From Trifolium pratense (taxonomy: Eukaryota; Streptophyta; Magnoliopsida; Fabales; Fabaceae): a stretch of DNA of 64,000 nt. Positions 20,101 through 33,360 of this stretch are shown here, one piece after another. Below the pieces are notes generated by a model. It saw nothing but the letters and a program-made list of their open reading frames with translations. It had not been told where the DNA came from and searched no databases. The stretch covers positions 42,507,362 to 42,571,361 of the forward strand of contig NC_060061.1 in assembly GCF_020283565.1 (NCBI RefSeq), in the 5' to 3' direction. Position 1 is the stretch's first letter, and each line of letters starts with the position of its first letter. Both the position numbers and the translations under genes were made by a program.

Positions 20101-23100
20101 TTTTTTTGGTTAAATTCCTCTGGATACAAACAAATAAACATCATCTCCTCAATAGAAAATTTTCAACTACTGGGAAGCTTCACGGTGCCAATGCTCCTGC
20201 CTTAAGCTTGGAAACTAACACTGTTGTATGGTAGCAGATATATATTATTCTACCACAAGACCAGCACAGCCCTTCTTAATATCGGAGTTTTTTTTCCCCC
20301 ATCAACTCTCATACATATATACACAAGCATTGAAAGACAGACTCTTGAGATGCATCATTGTGTAAATAGGAATTCCAATCCATTTCCAAACACACCTCCA
20401 ACATATGGTAATCTTAATGCCACAGCCACTGCCACAGCTTTATTAGTTATTTGTTTCCCCCATCATCATCATGGAGACTATCCCACTTACGATTTTGTCA
20501 CCACTCCAAGCCACAAATTTTAGCTGCACGAAGTGTAGAGCTTTGGTTGTGAAGTCATTAGCATGCTATCAAACTATTGTTTTTAAATTATTGTTTTGAG
20601 TAAAAAATGCATGGAAATGGATCCAGTGCAGTCATGCTGCCGTCAGCTGTTAGAGCCGTCCAATCAAAATTAGACGGCTCAGATTTTAATGTAGTTTTAG
20701 TTTTTTAAAATATAAAGGTTTTGATCTTTAAATCTGAACCGTCCGATTTAAATTGGACGGTCCTGATATCACTGACTGCATGCAGTCATGGGTGCCACCT
20801 GCATCCAATCCGGATCTAAATTTTATACTTATTCAATATTTGTAAAGCTAATTGATCTTTATTTTCATAGCTTATTCCTTTGGTTGGTCATTTGGATTTT
20901 ACCTACATTTCATGCTTGCACTCATGAATCCCAGGTTCCTGTTGCAAATGGAAGTGGATCATATCCCTATTCACTGGATGTCCCAAGAAACACAAGGTTC
21001 TTGTTTTCCAATAGAACTTCCACCCCTGCAAAGGCTATCGCCAAGTCAATTGTAAGAAAATATGTTCTTCCTTACTTTTGTGGGATTGTAACGTTGGAGC
21101 CATGTTGCTGTTTTCTTACTTTTAATAGTGATCTTTTGTAATGGCAATTGCAGGTATATATGCTAAAACCTGGTAGTTCTGCGAAACAGCACTTTGAGAA
21201 ATTGGTCAACATTCTGGAACAGTTAGTTTACTTACACGTCGCTTGCAGTACTTAGCTTAGTTAAGCCCGCACTCTCTTCAATTCAATTATTTCATTTTTT
21301 TTACTGTCTTTTTTTTTATTTTTTATATATAGATATTATCATCCCTCAAATGGTGGTCGATGGACTTACTCACTGGAGCGGTTTTTGTATCATTTGGTGA
21401 TTCAATTTCAGAAGCGTCTACAGAATGAACAGTTGTACGGATTATTATCCTTTGCCATCTATTCTGTTTTTTCCCGCCCCTGTTTTATGGAACTGAAAAA
21501 GTCTGTTCTACAGGGGAATAAATAATTGCAGACCCACTGAACAGCATTTTGGAGAATCAGAGAGGGTCTTCTTTGTTAATACAATGCTAAAGTTAATTGA
21601 TCGTGGTCAATACAGCAAGAATGAGCATCTCTCTGAGACAGTTGCTGCAGCAACTTCTATATTGTCTTATGTGGAACCGTCATTGGTCCTTCCATTTGTG
21701 GCATCTCGGTTTCAAATGGCCCTTGAGACGGTTAGTTGTGCTGTTTGAATTTTTTTTTTTTTTTCGCGGTAGAATTTTAGAAATTATGTGGTTAATGGCA
21801 TGTCCAAAGCATAATATGTTCTTGGTAAAATATCCACTGAGGGATGTGATATTCTTCTTACTCTTCAAACAGTATACTGTATTATATTAGTTTGTCCCTC
21901 TGACCATATTCATTTTGCCTATCCAGATGACTGCCACCCACCAGTTGAAAATTGCAGTTATGTCGGTGGCATTTGTTGGGCGTTCGCTATTTTATACATC
22001 TGTATCAGCTTCCTCCATGAAACAAGTGCATGTTGGTGGTGGTGATGAAACATTTATTGATCTTGTGGGGGTTTCATTATCCAATGCATTACTTGGCATG
22101 GATGCTAACGACCCTCCGAAAACTTTAGCTACCATGCAGTTAATTGGTTCCATATTTTCAAATGTGAGTTTCAACTTTTTGATATATCGAATAACAGCTT
22201 CTTGCTGGCACTAATATAGAGAATGCTTAACCTCTTTACCGTGTAAATGCAGTTGGCTTTATTGGATGATAAAATTGATGACTTATCATTTATGCCAATG
22301 ATCCGCTTTTCTGAGTGGCTGGATGAGTTCTTATGCCGTCTGTTTTCCCTACTTCTACACTTGGAACCCAGCAGTGTTTTGTAAGTAATAGTGTCAAAGT
22401 CCCCTCTCTTGCATATTATGTTATTTGGAAAAGATATTCTTTAAGTGGATTTTATGTATGTATGTTTGTTATTATGCTTTTATAATTGGGTAACTGGTTT
22501 TTGGTATATTAGAAATGAAGGTCTGCAGTCATCAGCTTCGTCAGGAACTTTTCTAGTTGATGATGGTCCATACTACTTCTGTGTTCTTGAAATTCTTCTT
22601 GGGAGGCTTTCAAAATCGCTATATAATCAGGTGTTACTTTATAACTAAGAAATACTTGATACAGACAACCCTTTCTGAGCCAATATATTGTCTTACACAT
22701 CACTGACATATCAAACAGGCATTGAAGAAAATTTCCAAGTTTGTGAGGACAAACATTCTTCCTGGTGCTATTGCAGAGGTTGGACTGCTATGTTGTGCGT
22801 GTGTTCATTCGAACCCGGAAGAAGCAGTCAGTCAACTTGTTGAGCCAATATTAGTGTCTGTGATATCCTCTTTGAAAGGAACACCAGGCACTGGATTTGG
22901 AGGAGGTGGGAATTTTGATCCTTCTGCTTCAACCAAGGTACCTGATTTTAGTCAGTTGTGATTATCTTTGACTTCAACATTCCCTCTGGATTCTCTGGAA
23001 AGCTGAGACTTCTCTACTTCAGGTTAGGTCCTCAATTTCACCTGCTCTTGAGGCTGCAATTGACTATCAACTAAAGATATTATCAGTTGGTATCACATAT

Positions 23101-26100
23101 GGAGGTCCAGCACTCCTCCGCTACAAGGATCAATTAAAAGAAGTTATCTTCTTGGCTTTTGACTCACCATCTTGGAAGGTCTTATTCTTACCAGCACACT
23201 TGATATGTTGCTTCAAATAAGCTGATTATAGTCTCATACTCAGCATGGATTTGATGCCGAGTATTAGTCCATTGGTTCTATATTTGATTACTACTTTCAT
23301 TGACAGGTTAATGGTGCTGCTGATCATCTTCTTCGGTCCCTTCTTGGAAGTCAGATTCACTATTATCCAATAGACCAATATAAGTATGTATTAGAAGGGT
23401 TGCACTCATTTCACTATGTTTGCATAGTATTTTCCCCCTGATTCAATGGATCTTCGGTAACATAAACACAATTTCTTTTTTTGATTTCTAGGTGTGTTCT
23501 TAGTCACCCTGATGCTGTTGCTCTAGAAGAGTGGATTAGCACGAAAGATTTTTCCAATGATGAAAGGTTGATTCCAAAGTGGCATATTCCTTGCGATGAA
23601 GAAATTCATTTTGCAAATGAGCTTTTAGATATTCATTTTAAGTCTGCTTTGGATGATCTGTTGAAAATATGCCAAAGTAAAATTCATGCTGATCAAGGTA
23701 TAACAAATAAGCATTTGTCTCAAGAAGTTAATTAGTTATCCTGTATTTATTAGCATGATTGCTTATTTAAATTCCTCTTTGACGATGAAGACTAGTAGTA
23801 TTAATTATGAATCTTTCTTGAAATTATCGATGTTCCTTATGTAAATACCCATTATTCTGTTTTCTTGGAGTTTCCCTCTTTCTTATCATAAGACGTATTT
23901 GGATGATAGTATTAGTTTTCCACGAAGGAAATTCCTAAAGGATAATAATACAAATGTATGTTTTTTTTATCTGTTATATTGAATGTAATTTTCCATGCAG
24001 GAGATGAGAAAGAGCACTTGAAAGTGACTCTTTTACGCATTGAATCGTCATTGCAAGGGCTTTTTTCTTGCTTGCCTGATTTTGTTCCGGCCTCTAAGAA
24101 TGGAACGGTTGAAGATCCGAACCATACATTTCTAATTGCTGGGGCAACAGGATGTACTGTTGGAACTACTGCTCTGAGAGAAAAAGCAACTGAGATTGTA
24201 CATGCAGCCTGCAAGTAAGGGTCACATTTACTGCTACTTTATATAATCATCCCTTCAACTTATGTGTCTGGTTTTCCAAAAATCCCATAATGCCATTAAC
24301 CTTCGTCTGTTTAACAGATATGTCGTCGAGAATAAATCTGATGACAGTATCCTGTTGATACTTGTTATTCGTATTATTGACGCTTTGGGAAATTATGGTA
24401 TTGAATTCTCCATCCAATTAAGTTTTTGCATATTATTCGAAATTCTGTTTGCACATGCACAGCCTAATTCTGTTCCCTTCTTGAACACAGGAAGTTTGGA
24501 ATATGATGAGTGGTCTAGTCACAGACAGGCTTGGAAGTTGGAATCTGCTGCCATAATAGAACCGCCAATTAATTTTATTGTGTCTTCTCATTCTAAAGGA
24601 AAGAAAAGGTACTACTACTTTGACTACTCTTCGCTCTTAAACGCAAGAACTGTGTGCAATGAACTTTTTGATAAGACTGGGGTTGTCGTCATTTCAGACC
24701 TAGGTGGGCTCTTATCGACAAGGCATTCATGCACAATACCTGGAGGTCTTCACAAGCATCCTATCATCTTTACCGTACAAGTGGGAATTACTGTCCATCT
24801 GAACACGTGACTATTTTGATGGATGATTTGTTGAGTCTCGCTGTGCATAGCTATGAAACTGTTCGCCTGTAAGTGATTGTGAAATCGATTGCTAACTGAA
24901 AATTTGATGTTTTATATTATTTGATTTTCACATGTTAGCTATTGGCTTGCTATGTAGCATTTCTTTTTGACACTTCACCCTTAGTTATGTATTTAATGAT
25001 ATTCAATGAACAAACAAAGAATCCAGAATTCTTTTGCCGGAGCGAAAATTAGCACAATGAAATCAGTTCAAAGGCTTTGCCTTAATATAGAATTTCTAGA
25101 GTATTCCACCTCCAATGATCTAAAATGGCATTGATTTGATTTCTATAGTATAGTGTGCACAATAAATTTGCGATAGACAATAGTTTATAAGGAAAAGAGA
25201 AAAGGGCATAAAAGTATTGCCCGTAATTGCTGAAGTGCTTAAGAATCAAGTTGTGGTATGGTTCTTTCCTCATGTTACAATCCAAGCATAGATGCCTCAT
25301 AGTTCATGTTTAGGTTGAACTACTTACATTTCCTGTTAAAGTCAACCACTTATTTTTTTAAGTAAAATCAGACCAATTTATTTTGAAAGTTGGAAACTAC
25401 CAGTTAGAATCATAGTGATTGGTGTTATCATCTATTCTTGTTTGTTTTTTTTCTTCTCTAATTGAAACGTATTTTCTTCCTAAAAGAAAGAATAGTAGCA
25501 CATATATTATTCCATCGATAATATGTGTAGTGGCATCTTGCATCAATGTAATAATCAAACCACATTTAATTCTTTGAGGTTTCATGTGTTATAGAAGTTA
25601 AGTCATACAGATTTATTTTGATTCTCCTTCATTTTGGATGTCAGCTAACGTCTCATCCCATAATTTAACATGCTTCATTGGATACAATTGTGGTGTTTTA
25701 TGCTTGATGATTAAGAGTCTTTTATGACCCAGGCTTGCAGGGAAAGCTCTAGTGAAGCTGATCAAGAGATGGCCATCTATGATTTCAAAATGTGTCATCA
25801 CTCTTACTAGTAACTTGCAGGACCCCAACGCCAAGGAGTATGCAGTCTTGGGTTCTTGTTCAGTCCTTGCCTCACAAACAGTTCTCAAGCATTTGACTAC
25901 GGTGATTGTCAAGGATTAGGTTCTTAAAATTCTTTTATGGGCAGCTAATATTTTCATTATTCTTACATATTTTCTTTGATTCTAGGATCAAAAGTCATTC
26001 TCTTCATTTATCTTGTCAATTCTTTCAAGGTAATTCCATTTTCCTTGTTTCCCCCTTTTAGATAAATATCACCATTACCTCGTCTAACATTAGAGAATAA

Positions 26101-29100
26101 TACTTTCCTTGTTTCTTCTTTGAAGTTCTCATCACGAATCCTTGAAATCCCAGAAAGCAATTAATGAGGTAAGCTTCTGTGCATCAGATTATTGCAATTT
26201 TATCATGTGCTTTTTCATTGTTTAACTTTTCCTTACTTCAAACAGCTTTTTGTGAAATACAATATCCAATTTTCTGGAGTATCCAGAAGCTTTTTCAAGA
26301 TATCAGACAAAGAAAATCATACTGGGGAACTTGGTTTTTCCGATTTGGTTGCTCAGATTGGTTCTTTGAGTTTTGATTCTACTGGCTTGCATTGGCGGTA
26401 AATGTTTATTCATTTGGTTTGAAAATTTTGACTCATGATTAATGAGTTCTTCTGTATATTTGTGTTCTGTCAGCTGATTCCTTTTCATTTATTTAGTTTT
26501 ACATGGCGGCTCACAATTGGATAACTAGTTTAAGCTATATGTTGTGATTCTTGCATATTTAAAATGTTGACCTGACATTTTCGGTTTATTCAGGTATAAT
26601 TTGATGGCTAACAGAGTTCTGCTCCTGCTGGCTTTGGCGTCTCGGAGCCATCCAAATTCATCATCCAAAATCCTGAGTGAAGCTGCTGGTCTGTATAGCT
26701 TCTTGTTTGCTTCTGGATCTTTTGTTTTCTGTTTTTGGCTAGCCTTTTGCACATTCAAAGTCAGTATTACTGCACCTTTTTTATGCATCGTCTTTATGCT
26801 ATTCATGCTGTTTCTTATTTAGGACACTTCTTGAAGAATTTGAAAAGTCAACTTCCTCAGACAAGGATACTTGCTATTTCGGCTCTGAATACATTGTTAA
26901 AGGAATCACCTTATAAGCTGTCTCCTGGTGAGAAATCTGACGTACTCGAGGGTTTGAAAGGCCATGCCAAGTCATCCCTTGAAGGAACTTTAACACAAAC
27001 TTTTCAGGAAGACGGTTTCTTCAATGACACACTCACTAGTCTTTCCCATGTTCATATAATAACTGACAACGAATCTGCTTCTAGAGGAAATCATGGAGAT
27101 TCCAGTATTCAAAGCTTAGCAGACAAATCCATAACCCGTTTTTATTTTGAATTTTCGGCTTCATGGCCACGCACACCAAGTTGGATCTCCTTTTTAGGAA
27201 GTGATACATTCTACTCAAGTTTTGCTCGTATTTTCAAGCGGTTAGTACAAGAATGTGGCATGCCTGTAGTGTTGGCTCTTAAAGGTGCAGTAGATGAGTT
27301 TACAATTGCCAAGGAGAGGTCTAAACAATGTGTAGCTGCTGAAGCATTGGCAGGTGTATTACATTCTGATATTGACGGTCTATCAGAAGCATGGGAAAGC
27401 TGGCTGATGCCCCAGTTGAAGAATATAATTTTAGCACCATCTGTTGAATCAGTTCCTGAATGGTCGTCTTGCATAAGATATGCAGTTACTGGTAAAGGAA
27501 AGTATGGAACAAGAGTTCCTCTTTTGAGGCAGAAAATTCTGGATTCCTTGATGACGCCATTACCTCCAACAGTAGCTACCACTGTAACATCCAAACGATA
27601 TGCTTTTCTAGCTGCTTCACTTATAGAAATATCCCCACAGAAAATGCCAGTAACTGAAATCCAGCTCCACAATACACTTCTAAAGGAAGTACTTGGTAAT
27701 ATGTGCCACTCATCAGCCCAAGTAAGCATTCCCTCTGATCCTATTTATCTAATCAATCATATTTACCTCATATTATAATGTTATGATCCTTTATCTATTA
27801 CTTTCCACCATCCCTTGTTCCAGCCAATTTGATTATAGGTCAAATTCCTAATGACTTAAGTAGGCTGATCTAGAATATACACTGTCGCATTTTAACATTT
27901 ACTGTTTTCGGAAATTCAGTATTTTGTACTGATATTACTAATATCGTCCATGTCAAATGCAACGAGACAAAGACTAGCCTCAAGACTAACTAAATTTGCA
28001 ACATCTAATCAGAAGGCTTACATTGTCAACTGAATCCTTGGCCTCCGTACTTGGTTCAAAGTAGTTTACATGTTAAGTGATAAATTTGTTTCCTCAGCTG
28101 TTGAGAGCTCATTTGTACTGGAACAATTTGTCATGCTATGTGTCCAGATTCAAGATATTAATTTAGTTTACTTGATTTATTGTGCCATCAGTTGGCCGTT
28201 TTCATTCTTAGGATGGATCTTTTCGTAGCATTTGTTCTAGGACCATGGGGCAATGGATCCTTTTGTATATATTACTGTAATCTGGTTTATCTCTTTATAA
28301 AAATAAGTATATAGGGTTAGTGATGATTAATAATTATCATAACAAATTTATGCGTATATGATTTTGAATTTAAAAATAGTTGGGGAAGTTGCAAGGAGAA
28401 AAAGGAACTCTGCAAAAAAACTTATGGTAAAGCAATGGATAAGTTTATTAAGTATTAACTAATGCGTGGTCAGGTAGTATTCGAACATAAAAGTTATCTG
28501 TCTTGCTACGTGTCCATTTATTTAGAATCAGTGGTTTGGCACTGAAACAGATGTCCTCCTCCCTGTTATGCAACATGAATATATAAGTGGGTAGGCATTT
28601 TCTTAATTGTTTGCGGTTTTGACATATTTTAATATGCCTATGCAACAGGTGAGGGAGGCTCTAGGGGTTACCCTTTCTGTATTGTGCTCTAACATTCGGC
28701 TATATCATTCAAGTCATCGTGATAATGTGGGCACTGAGAAAACCAACGATGTTGATGATTTGATGAAAGATGAAAGCTGGGTTCAGCATCTTACAGAGAG
28801 AGCAGCTGAAGCAGTTGTGAACATTCAGATTGCTTCCCAATCAGATAAAGCTGTGAATCCAATAGATACAAATTCTCAAAATGGGCATTTAGATGGGGAT
28901 TCACAAGATGATATGAAATGGATGGAAACGGTATTAACAGGAGATATAGTTTTATGGGTTCTGCTTTTACTTATTATATCTTTTAATTTTTATTTTACTA
29001 ATTGTTTATTGTTCCAAACAAATGCAGCTACTCTACTTCATCATCTCGTCATTGAAGTCTGGGAGATCATCTTATCTGCGTGATGTGATTGTGGGGCTTC

Positions 29101-32100
29101 TTTATCCTGTGATTTCCTTGCAGGTTTGGACTAAAAATTTGACTGTATTTATCATAATTTGAACTTTTTTACTTCTTCTTTGACTGTATGCTTAACTCTG
29201 ATCCAATTCATTTCCTTATTATGTGAACTTGATTGTGTTTCACTTTGACAAATTGTATGGTTTGTTGCGGATGATTTTGATTCTCCTAAGCCTTCTAGTT
29301 TCGGCACCTGATTATGTTATTGGCATCAAGAGCCAGTTTGGCTCTCTTACCATTTGTTTAACCAGAGTTTCGTAAATACACCAAACTCAGAATCCTGATT
29401 TTCTCCCAGGAGTTAGTATAGGATGACATATCTTGAAACGTTCTTCAATTAACTTTCTTCCAACATTCTAGTTCCACGAAAATCTTAAAAGAAGTAACAT
29501 GGTTGTCAGCAAAGGATGTGACCAAATCTGAAGTATAATCCCTTGAAATCTTGGAATTTCTTAATATTGAGGTTCTTAAAGTTGGAGAATACTTGTGCAT
29601 GTCTTTGCTCAAAATATTTGTAGGTGGCTATGTAGTCTATGGCGGATAGTGGCTGATCTTCAAAACGTATAGTGGTATAGTGTGGTAGCGATATGGCTGC
29701 TATGCCGAAGTTTGGGGAAACAATACAAGAAATTTACACCGTAGTACCAAAGTTAAAATTCTGTAAGCAGTATTCCAATACTGCGCATCAAAGTTAAAAA
29801 CCAATGGAAGTAACCAACAACCATTTACATAACGTTATTTAAATGTTTATGTAATTTTCTTAATTATATTTGGCCTTCTCAAAAAAGTCAGTCAAACTCT
29901 GCCACTGTTGCTTATATATTTAATGCAACAAGGGTTCTTGTAGTGCCTAGAGGCCACTACGCTACATGTCGCGGTTATAGTGGCTGCTATTAACTACAGA
30001 GATGGATGCTTTTTGTTTCTATAGACAAGACTCTATATCTCATGCGTATGCCTAAATTCATATAAGGACACTTTAATTAAGGTGTTGTTTATGCGGTTAC
30101 ATGGGGTTGATGATCAATGAAATTATGAAACAGAAAATAAAGTGTCAAATTGTGTTGCTTACTGTTGCAAAACTTTTAATGAAGGGTAGATGTTGCTTTT
30201 AACATTTCTATACCTTTAAGTTGTATTAAAAAATTTAGAAAACATTTACCAACAGGGGTTGGGTCTAGCTGAAGGGGCTAGACTCCCACAACATGGTGAA
30301 CCAAGGTTTGAATCCTGGTTGGAAGAGGTACCCACCTTTAATTCCCGACGCGTCTCAAATAGTATTATTTCCAATGGAGGGAACCTATGGGAAATAAAAA
30401 AATTGAAAAAAATTTATATTCATTTACTTTTTTCTATCATCATTTAAGTATATCGGTTATCACACTTCTGAGTAATTTTGTTTTCTTTTGAAGGACACAT
30501 CAAATAAGGATTTGTCAACATTAGCCAAGGCAGCATTTGAATTATTAAAATGGATGATTGTTTGGGAACCTCACCTCCAGAAGGCGATAGACGTGATTCT
30601 TTTTTCTGCCAATGATACCAACTGGCGAACTAGATCTGCTACATTGACATATCTCCGTACTTTCATGTACAGGTATTATGATCTTGTGATTGGTTTGCTT
30701 TGGCATAGCATACTTTAAATAGTTGGAGTCCTTATACACGTGTATCTTCATGTTGTAATATTTTATTTTTAAGCCAACTGGTTTAAATCCCTGTTTCTCA
30801 ACATTTCTCATAATTATCTTACTACTTCTGCCTGTTATTAAGCAGATGAAAATAAAGGTTTGTTCCATTTTTTACAGGCACACTTTCATTCTCTCAAGTT
30901 CAAAGAAACAAGAAATTTGGAGAACAGTCGAAAAGTTACTAGTAGACAACCAAGTCGAGGCAAGCTCTCTCTCTTTAAGTAGAAGCACAAAATATTTTGT
31001 TTTTCTCCCTTCCTTTATTTTGGATTTTGGGTAATTTGGATGAAAAGTTTCACCTGATTTGTGCTTGTCTATTAGCCTGGGAACCTCTTTCCACTTTTAA
31101 AAACTGGGCTGTGAATGAGGCAAAATCATACACCAAATGGGAGCTTGTTTGATTTACCTGTGGAGAAAGTGTGTTCACTTGAAAATCTTAGTTTTCTGGT
31201 GGTTGTTCATCATGTGGACAAGTCTATATGAACATATATTTTAGGGAAACCATGTTCTGACTTTTGCTTTGTTTCTTTTCTCGTGATTTCATCTATTGTT
31301 GATGGTTGCTATTTACAATTAGTCTGATGTGATTCTGATTACTGCATTTAAATCATCTCATTCTGAAAGACTTAATCTTTGGTCCAGGTAAGAGAACATG
31401 CTGCGGCAGTTTTAGCAGGCTTAATGAAGGGTGGAGATGAAGATCTAGCTAAAGATTTCCGTGATCGAGCTTATGTTGAGGCAAATATTGTACAAAAGAG
31501 AAGAAAATTGAGGTAATTTCTTTCGATGTAATATTATACTTATACTAAATATTTTCTCGTGTTTCTGGAAAATTTAGTTGTTATTTTGTGAAAAAGTGGG
31601 CTTAGTGAATGCGATTTATCTTTATCCCTTGTCCATGGTCTTGTGAATTTATATCTTAGTTGTAATTTTTGGCCTTTATGAAAATGCTATTCATGCCATA
31701 GTTGAAACTTGATTACTCTACATGGAGAATAAGCTTAATTGTCTAACTCTATAATATTTTCCATTAATAAGAAATGAAGACATGGTGCATCCATGCTATA
31801 GTTGAAACTTGATTACTCTACATGGAGAATAAGCTTAATTGTTAACTCTAGAATATTTTCCATTAATAAGAAATGAAGTCATGGTGCATCCAGCGTGTCA
31901 TAAAAATAATGTGTAACATGTAGGCTGAACAGCATGGTGTATAGGGTCAGATTTGCAAACTTAATTTTTATTTTTCAATTGAGCAGCTGATATGATCATC
32001 TTGCTCTCAAATTTTTATCTATAGCACATTGCTCGTTTGAATAACTGGAAATTTTCAAATGCAGAAAAGCAAGCTCTGGTTCATCTGTCGCATCTGTTCA

Positions 32101-33163
32101 TGGTGCTGTACTAGCTTTGGTAGCTTCTGTATTATCAGCCCCATATGACATGCCCAGGTTTGTCCAACAATATAATATCCAGTGAACATGATTACATATT
32201 GGTAATATGGTATGTTAGTAATGACTATGTAAAATCAACTTGAGATGGTATGTTAGTAGTGGCTGTGTAAAATCAACTTGAGATAGTAAAAAGAGTTAGA
32301 TAATATGTCGATGATATAAAAAAAAATGAACTTATGCATAAGTTGAAAATGTAAGTTCATCCATGAGTAACAAAGGAACAATATCAAAGTAAAAAAAATA
32401 ATGTGATGTCCCTATATATTATTAGAAGGGTAAATGATTGATGGTAATTGAATTTGACAAATGATCAGTGAACTCGGTTTGGAGAAATCCAAAAGATTGT
32501 CTTGTAATCACATTCGCAAGCACGATTAACTGGGGAGAAACAATAACTTTTTTTGTGGAAATAATTTTGTTACTCTAATTGGACTTTTGATCTATATATA
32601 GACGGTTCCATCTATTGAGCTCAATTATAGGTTACAAGGATTATAAGCATACGTTTTTTCTTGTTTTTGTTTTGGAGATATTTGAAAGCATTTTTTTTAT
32701 CCTTAGAAAATGAACTCAGTACCCCAGGATTTACAACAATCACACACCCTCGCACCAATCACCGGCTTTTTTTTCTTGATTATGCATATACTGATTATTT
32801 TGATACTATTTTTCTGTTGTTATCTGACTGCATAACTACTTTCAGTTGGTTGCCTGAGCATGTTACACTACTAGCTCGATTTAGCGGGGAGCCATCCCCT
32901 GTGAAATCTACTGTTACAAAAGCTGTTGCAGAATTCCGGCGGACCCATGCTGATACATGGAATGTTCAGAAAGAGTTATTCACTGAAGAGCAACTTGAGG
33001 TAGGTTTCTAAGGAGTCCAAACATATTGTGCTGTGATTTAGAAAACATAATGATTACTTCTTTGTTTTTTTAATATATATTTTGTCCTAATGTTTATTTT
33101 TTTCTCCCCTGACATTCACAGATTCTGGCAGATACATCCTCTTCATCATCGTATTTTGCGTGA
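17114..33163 (+). CDS. PA200: Proteasome activator subunit 4 (PA200/Blm10 family)
   Basis: HEAT-repeat solenoid that caps the 20S proteasome in the nucleus and cytosol and opens its gate. Deduced exons: 17114-17274, 18356-18458, 18551-18663, 18901-19023, 19253-19354, 19444-19609, 20935-21051, 21154-21221, 21333-21431, 21514-21730, 21927-22163, 22253-22380, 22513-22630, 22719-22937, 23023-23178, 23307-23383, 23492-23697, 24001-24214, 24318-24397, 24491-24608, 24698-24868, 25733-25901, 25986-26029, 26126-26168, 26246-26397, 26594-26688, 26823-27721, 28649-28930, 29028-29123, 30494-30672, 30878-30959, 31388-31512, 32065-32157, 32846-32999, 33122-33163. They join in phase to 1815 aa, close to the ~1811 aa I recall for Arabidopsis PA200. 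The start MHLYNAWLPPP and the end ...SSSSSYFA are family hallmarks. The C-terminal YFA is the tail that docks in 20S pockets. The intron after exon 31 is GC-AG. Several introns carry MITEs, SINE remnants or tandem duplications. Confidence 0.96.
18094..18320. repeat. Tandem duplication in PA200 intron 1 (period 143)
   Basis: A block starting 'actcgctcttcattgcatt' at about 18094 recurs at about 18237 with a few substitutions and small indels, a direct duplication with a period of 143 bases. Confidence 0.75.
20619..20815. repeat. Foldback MITE in PA200 intron 6
   Basis: The arms around 20653-20686 (agccgtccaat... then gacggctcagattt) and 20730-20764 (aaatctgaaccgtccg... then attggacggtcct) are inverted copies of each other. 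Weaker outer arms carry 'gcagtcatg' motifs. Total size is about 200 bp. The exact ends and the superfamily are not determined. Confidence 0.6.
29640..30000. repeat. Repeat remnant rich in 'tagtggc' motifs in PA200 intron 29
   Basis: Both ends of this stretch carry 'tggcggatagtggctg' or 'tatagtggctgctat' motifs, reminiscent of a legume MITE family. It is degraded, and I could not define terminal repeats or a target duplication. Confidence 0.3.
30250..30375 (+). repeat. tRNA-derived SINE-like remnant in PA200 intron 29
   Basis: A box A-like 'ggtctagctgaagggg' and a box B-like 'ggtttgaatcc' lie about 45 bases apart. The open frame through it (30259-30447) is a by-product of the repeat. Confidence 0.45.
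30960..31387 (+). other. Non-canonical GC-AG intron of PA200
   Basis: Exon 31 ends ...GTCGAG and the intron starts GCAAGC, not GT. The acceptor is TCCAG|GTAAGA. The join gives Gln-Val-Glu-Val-Arg-Glu-His, which fits the family. A GT donor six bases earlier would delete the Val-Glu pair. Confidence 0.8.
31691..31892. repeat. Tandem duplication in PA200 intron 32 (period 100)
   Basis: Two head-to-tail copies beginning near 'catagttgaaacttgatta' differ by a few bases and a 1-base indel. Confidence 0.85.
32203..32290. repeat. Short tandem duplication in PA200 intron 33 (period ~38)
   Basis: The block ending 'aaaatcaacttgagat' occurs at 32231 and again at 32269, each preceded by 'ggtatgttagta'. 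Confidence 0.7.
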
Positions 33164-33360
33164 TCTTATTATCTGAAGATATTATTAGGAAGTATTGAAA
33201 AAATTGGTTAGGCAAAGTATCTTTTTCATTTGTTGTGTATTTGTAAAAATAGCTCTTATTTACATTTGTACCATTGATCATCTTTGTAAGAATTTTATTC
33301 CATAATGCAGTCTCACAAGTTGAGCTTCTAAGCTTTTTCTATTTTGTAATATCATATTTC

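Noticed and set aside
26735..27778. A 347-codon frame as a separate gene
   Set aside because: It is PA200 exon 27 (26823-27721) with flanking intron sequence.
30259..30447. Short open frame in a PA200 intron
   Set aside because: Lies on a tRNA-derived repeat inside an intron.
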